This document shows, one piece after another, positions 6,760-7,573 of a DNA stretch of 7,573 nt. Origin of the DNA: DATILL01 sp035476575 (lineage in GTDB: Bacteria > Actinomycetota > Actinomycetes > Mycobacteriales > JACQDL01). A program made the position numbers and the translations under genes. The notes under the pieces are model-generated. The model ran no database searches, was not told where the DNA came from, and saw nothing but the letters and a program-made list of their open reading frames with translations. How positions within the stretch are numbered: position 1 is the stretch's first letter; the number at the start of each line of letters is the position of its first letter. The stretch covers positions 1-7,573 of the forward strand of contig DATILL010000154.1 in the NCBI GenBank assembly GCA_035476575.1, in the 5' to 3' direction.

Positions 6760-6781
6760 GCCGGCTACGGTGACAGCCGGC
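6760..6781 (-). promoter_or_regulatory. Hairpin in the expression platform between aptamer and gdmH
   Basis: GCCGGCU (6781-6775) and AGCCGGC (6766-6760) form a perfect 7-bp stem with an 8-nt loop. No U-tract follows, so it is not a canonical intrinsic terminator. It lies inside the loop closed by the proposed pairing of aptamer and ribosome-binding site, and would bring those two strands together. Confidence 0.5.
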
Positions 6782-6789
6782 GTACGGCC

Positions 6790-6890
6790 ATCTCCCGGGT
6801 TTTTGTCCCGCCGTGGAACGACCCGGCCGACCCGGACCGCCTGCACCTCTCGGACCAGACCCGCCGTCGCGGCGACGGAACCCTAGGCGC
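6790..6890 (-). ncRNA. Guanidine-I (ykkC) riboswitch aptamer
   Basis: The minus strand carries the ordered consensus blocks of the ykkC/guanidine-I class. CTAGGGTTCCG is at 6886-6876, CTGGTCCGAGAG at 6858-6847 and CACGG at 6815-6811. GGGACAAAAACCCGGGAGA at 6809-6791 matches the class pattern GGGAUAAAAGCCCGGGAGA. Between the first two blocks is a perfect 6-bp hairpin (CCGTCG, CCG, CGACGG; 6878-6864), and the GGG/CCC pair of the last block forms another stem, as expected. The RNA binds free guanidinium and normally turns expression on. It lies 54 nt upstream of the hydrolase ATG at 6736. I cannot run a covariance search, but the number, order and spacing of blocks make chance very unlikely. Confidence 0.95.
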
Positions 6891-7304
6891 GCCTCACAGT
6901 TGGGTGAGTCCGCACAAGTACGGCGGCCCGTCGTTGCCGTCTCGTTTCCTCGCGGTTCCATTTCAGTTAACACTCCCCCTCAGACTCCCCGGCGTCAGGT
7001 CTCCCCGCGCGCGGAAGCCATCGTCGTGGCCCACTTCGCCAGCCGAAGCACGTCATCGCCTGGTAGGTGGGCTCAGTGGATGCCACTCTGTACTGGCAGG
7101 CGCCAGCACACCACCGCAACCACCAAGGTGACCGTGTCCGGCATACCAGAAGAATAAAGGCGACTACCGACAGGACCACGCTGCTGGGCCGAGCGTCCGA
7201 AAGGGACGTGAGGAATTTCGGTGAGTGAAGCGGTGAGCGCCCAGAGTATTCCCGGTGCCAAGCCAGCCGCCGCAAGGCGGCCGGCTTGCACCCCCTGTCC
7301 CGTC
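6891..7304. other. Gene-free stretch between the riboswitch and the HNH gene fragment
   Basis: No open frame here has a convincing start, ribosome-binding site or recognisable domain. Base composition is visibly less GC-rich than the flanking genes, with AT-rich patches near 6955-6975 and 7145-7160. The promoter for the riboswitch transcript must lie on the minus strand just right of about 6890, but I find no good -35/-10 pair; a TACTTG at 6920-6915 is at best a weak -10 candidate. The only strong structure is the hairpin at 7259-7288. Confidence 0.5.
7259..7288 (-). terminator. Strong hairpin downstream of the HNH gene fragment, probable terminator
   Basis: Two 13-base arms (7259-7271 and 7276-7288) surround a 4-base loop. 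On the minus strand all 13 positions pair, with one G-U wobble; on the plus strand that position is an A-C mismatch but the loop is GCAA, a GNRA-type tetraloop. It begins 16 bases past the HNH stop codon, the expected place for a terminator. It lacks a clear U-tract, which is common in actinobacteria. Confidence 0.5.
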
Positions 7305-7573
7305 TCATGTGGTTCGTTTTCGGTGTCGGTGGTGTCGGGTGGGTTTTCGTTCTGGGTCAGCTGACCGTGGCGGTAGGAGCTTGGGTAGGCCGTCGTTGGC
7401 TGTTCTGACGTCCCAGCCGTTGTGGTGGATGACTCTATGGTGATGTCCGCAGACGAGGGCGCCGTTGTTCTGGTCGGTTCTTCCGCCGTCGGCCCAGTGG
7501 ACGCAGTGGTGGGCCTGGCACCACTGGTACGGCCGGTCACAGGCGGGGAACACACCCGCGGTCGCGGAGGATG
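7305..7573 (-). CDS. DUF222/13E12-type HNH endonuclease, C-terminal fragment (runs off window; apparent frameshift)
   Basis: The minus-strand frame ending at 7305 encodes an HNH nuclease domain: FPACDRPYQWCQAHH, HWADGGRTDQNNGALVC, then GHHHRVIHHNGW, followed by a short tail with DPERKPTR. This matches the C-terminal HNH module of the DUF222 / 13E12-repeat family, which is widespread in actinobacteria, often multicopy, and of mostly unknown role. A GTG at 7553 could be read as a start, but it lies inside the conserved motif and is not credible. Immediately upstream, the expected ILRDRGC segment is present in a different frame, as if two bases (GT) were lost near 7553-7558. The gene is therefore either a frameshifted pseudogene or affected by a sequence error at the window edge. 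The N-terminal DUF222 part would lie beyond 7573. Confidence 0.75.
   Translation of the reverse strand, partial: SSATAGVFPACDRPYQWCQAHHCVHWADGGRTDQNNGALVCGHHHRVIHHNGWDVRTANDGLPKLLPPRSADPERKPTRHHRHRKRTT

Noticed and set aside
6737..6973. N-terminal extension of the hydrolase to an upstream start
   Set aside because: It reads straight through the riboswitch and expression platform. ATG 6736 with GGAG 6 nt upstream is the sensible start.
7070..7115. Small inverted repeats (TGCCA/TGGCA and CTGGC/GCCAG)
   Set aside because: The stems are only 5 bp, overlap each other and have no associated gene end or start; they are expected by chance.
6967..7308. 113-codon minus-strand open frame with a hydrophobic segment
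   Set aside because: It has no ribosome-binding site or family resemblance, spans the strong hairpin at 7259-7288 and lies in the lower-GC gene-free stretch.

Overview
The window is GC-rich DNA with a strong G/C preference at third codon positions, many GTG starts, a DUF222/13E12-type HNH endonuclease and a bacterial WD40 protein with near-identical repeats. Together these point to an actinomycete. The genus cannot be fixed from this sequence; a filamentous or soil actinobacterium is a reasonable guess.

Layout, left to right. Positions 1-1199 (+) carry the C-terminal part of a WD40 beta-propeller protein built from eight 45-residue repeats, two of which differ by one base in 135. It converges on a minus-strand pair: a C5-cytosine DNA methyltransferase (1196-2263) preceded by a Vsr mismatch endonuclease (2327-2776). 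The two convergent stop codons share one CTAG. This left third looks like an accessory, DNA-modification or defence type region.

Positions 2844-6890 (-) are the main point of interest, a four-gene operon read from right to left. A guanidine-I (ykkC) riboswitch (about 6790-6890) precedes a ureohydrolase with the features of a guanidine hydrolase (GdmH-like, 5582-6736). Next come a lipoprotein substrate-binding protein (4563-5576), an ABC permease (3626-4549) and an ABC ATPase (2844-3638). Spacing is tight: 5 nt between hydrolase and binding protein, then the binding-protein stop embedded in the permease Shine-Dalgarno, then an overlap of permease and ATPase. The straightforward reading is a guanidine-sensing, guanidine-importing and guanidine-hydrolysing nitrogen-scavenging unit. 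The riboswitch appears to act on translation: its conserved CACGG segment can pair for 9 bp with the ribosome-binding site of the hydrolase gene.

Positions 6891-7304 contain no gene I can support, only a strong hairpin at 7259-7288. Positions 7305-7573 (-) hold the C-terminal HNH domain of a DUF222-type protein. It runs off the window edge and appears to carry a 2-base frameshift just before its conserved FPxCDRP motif.
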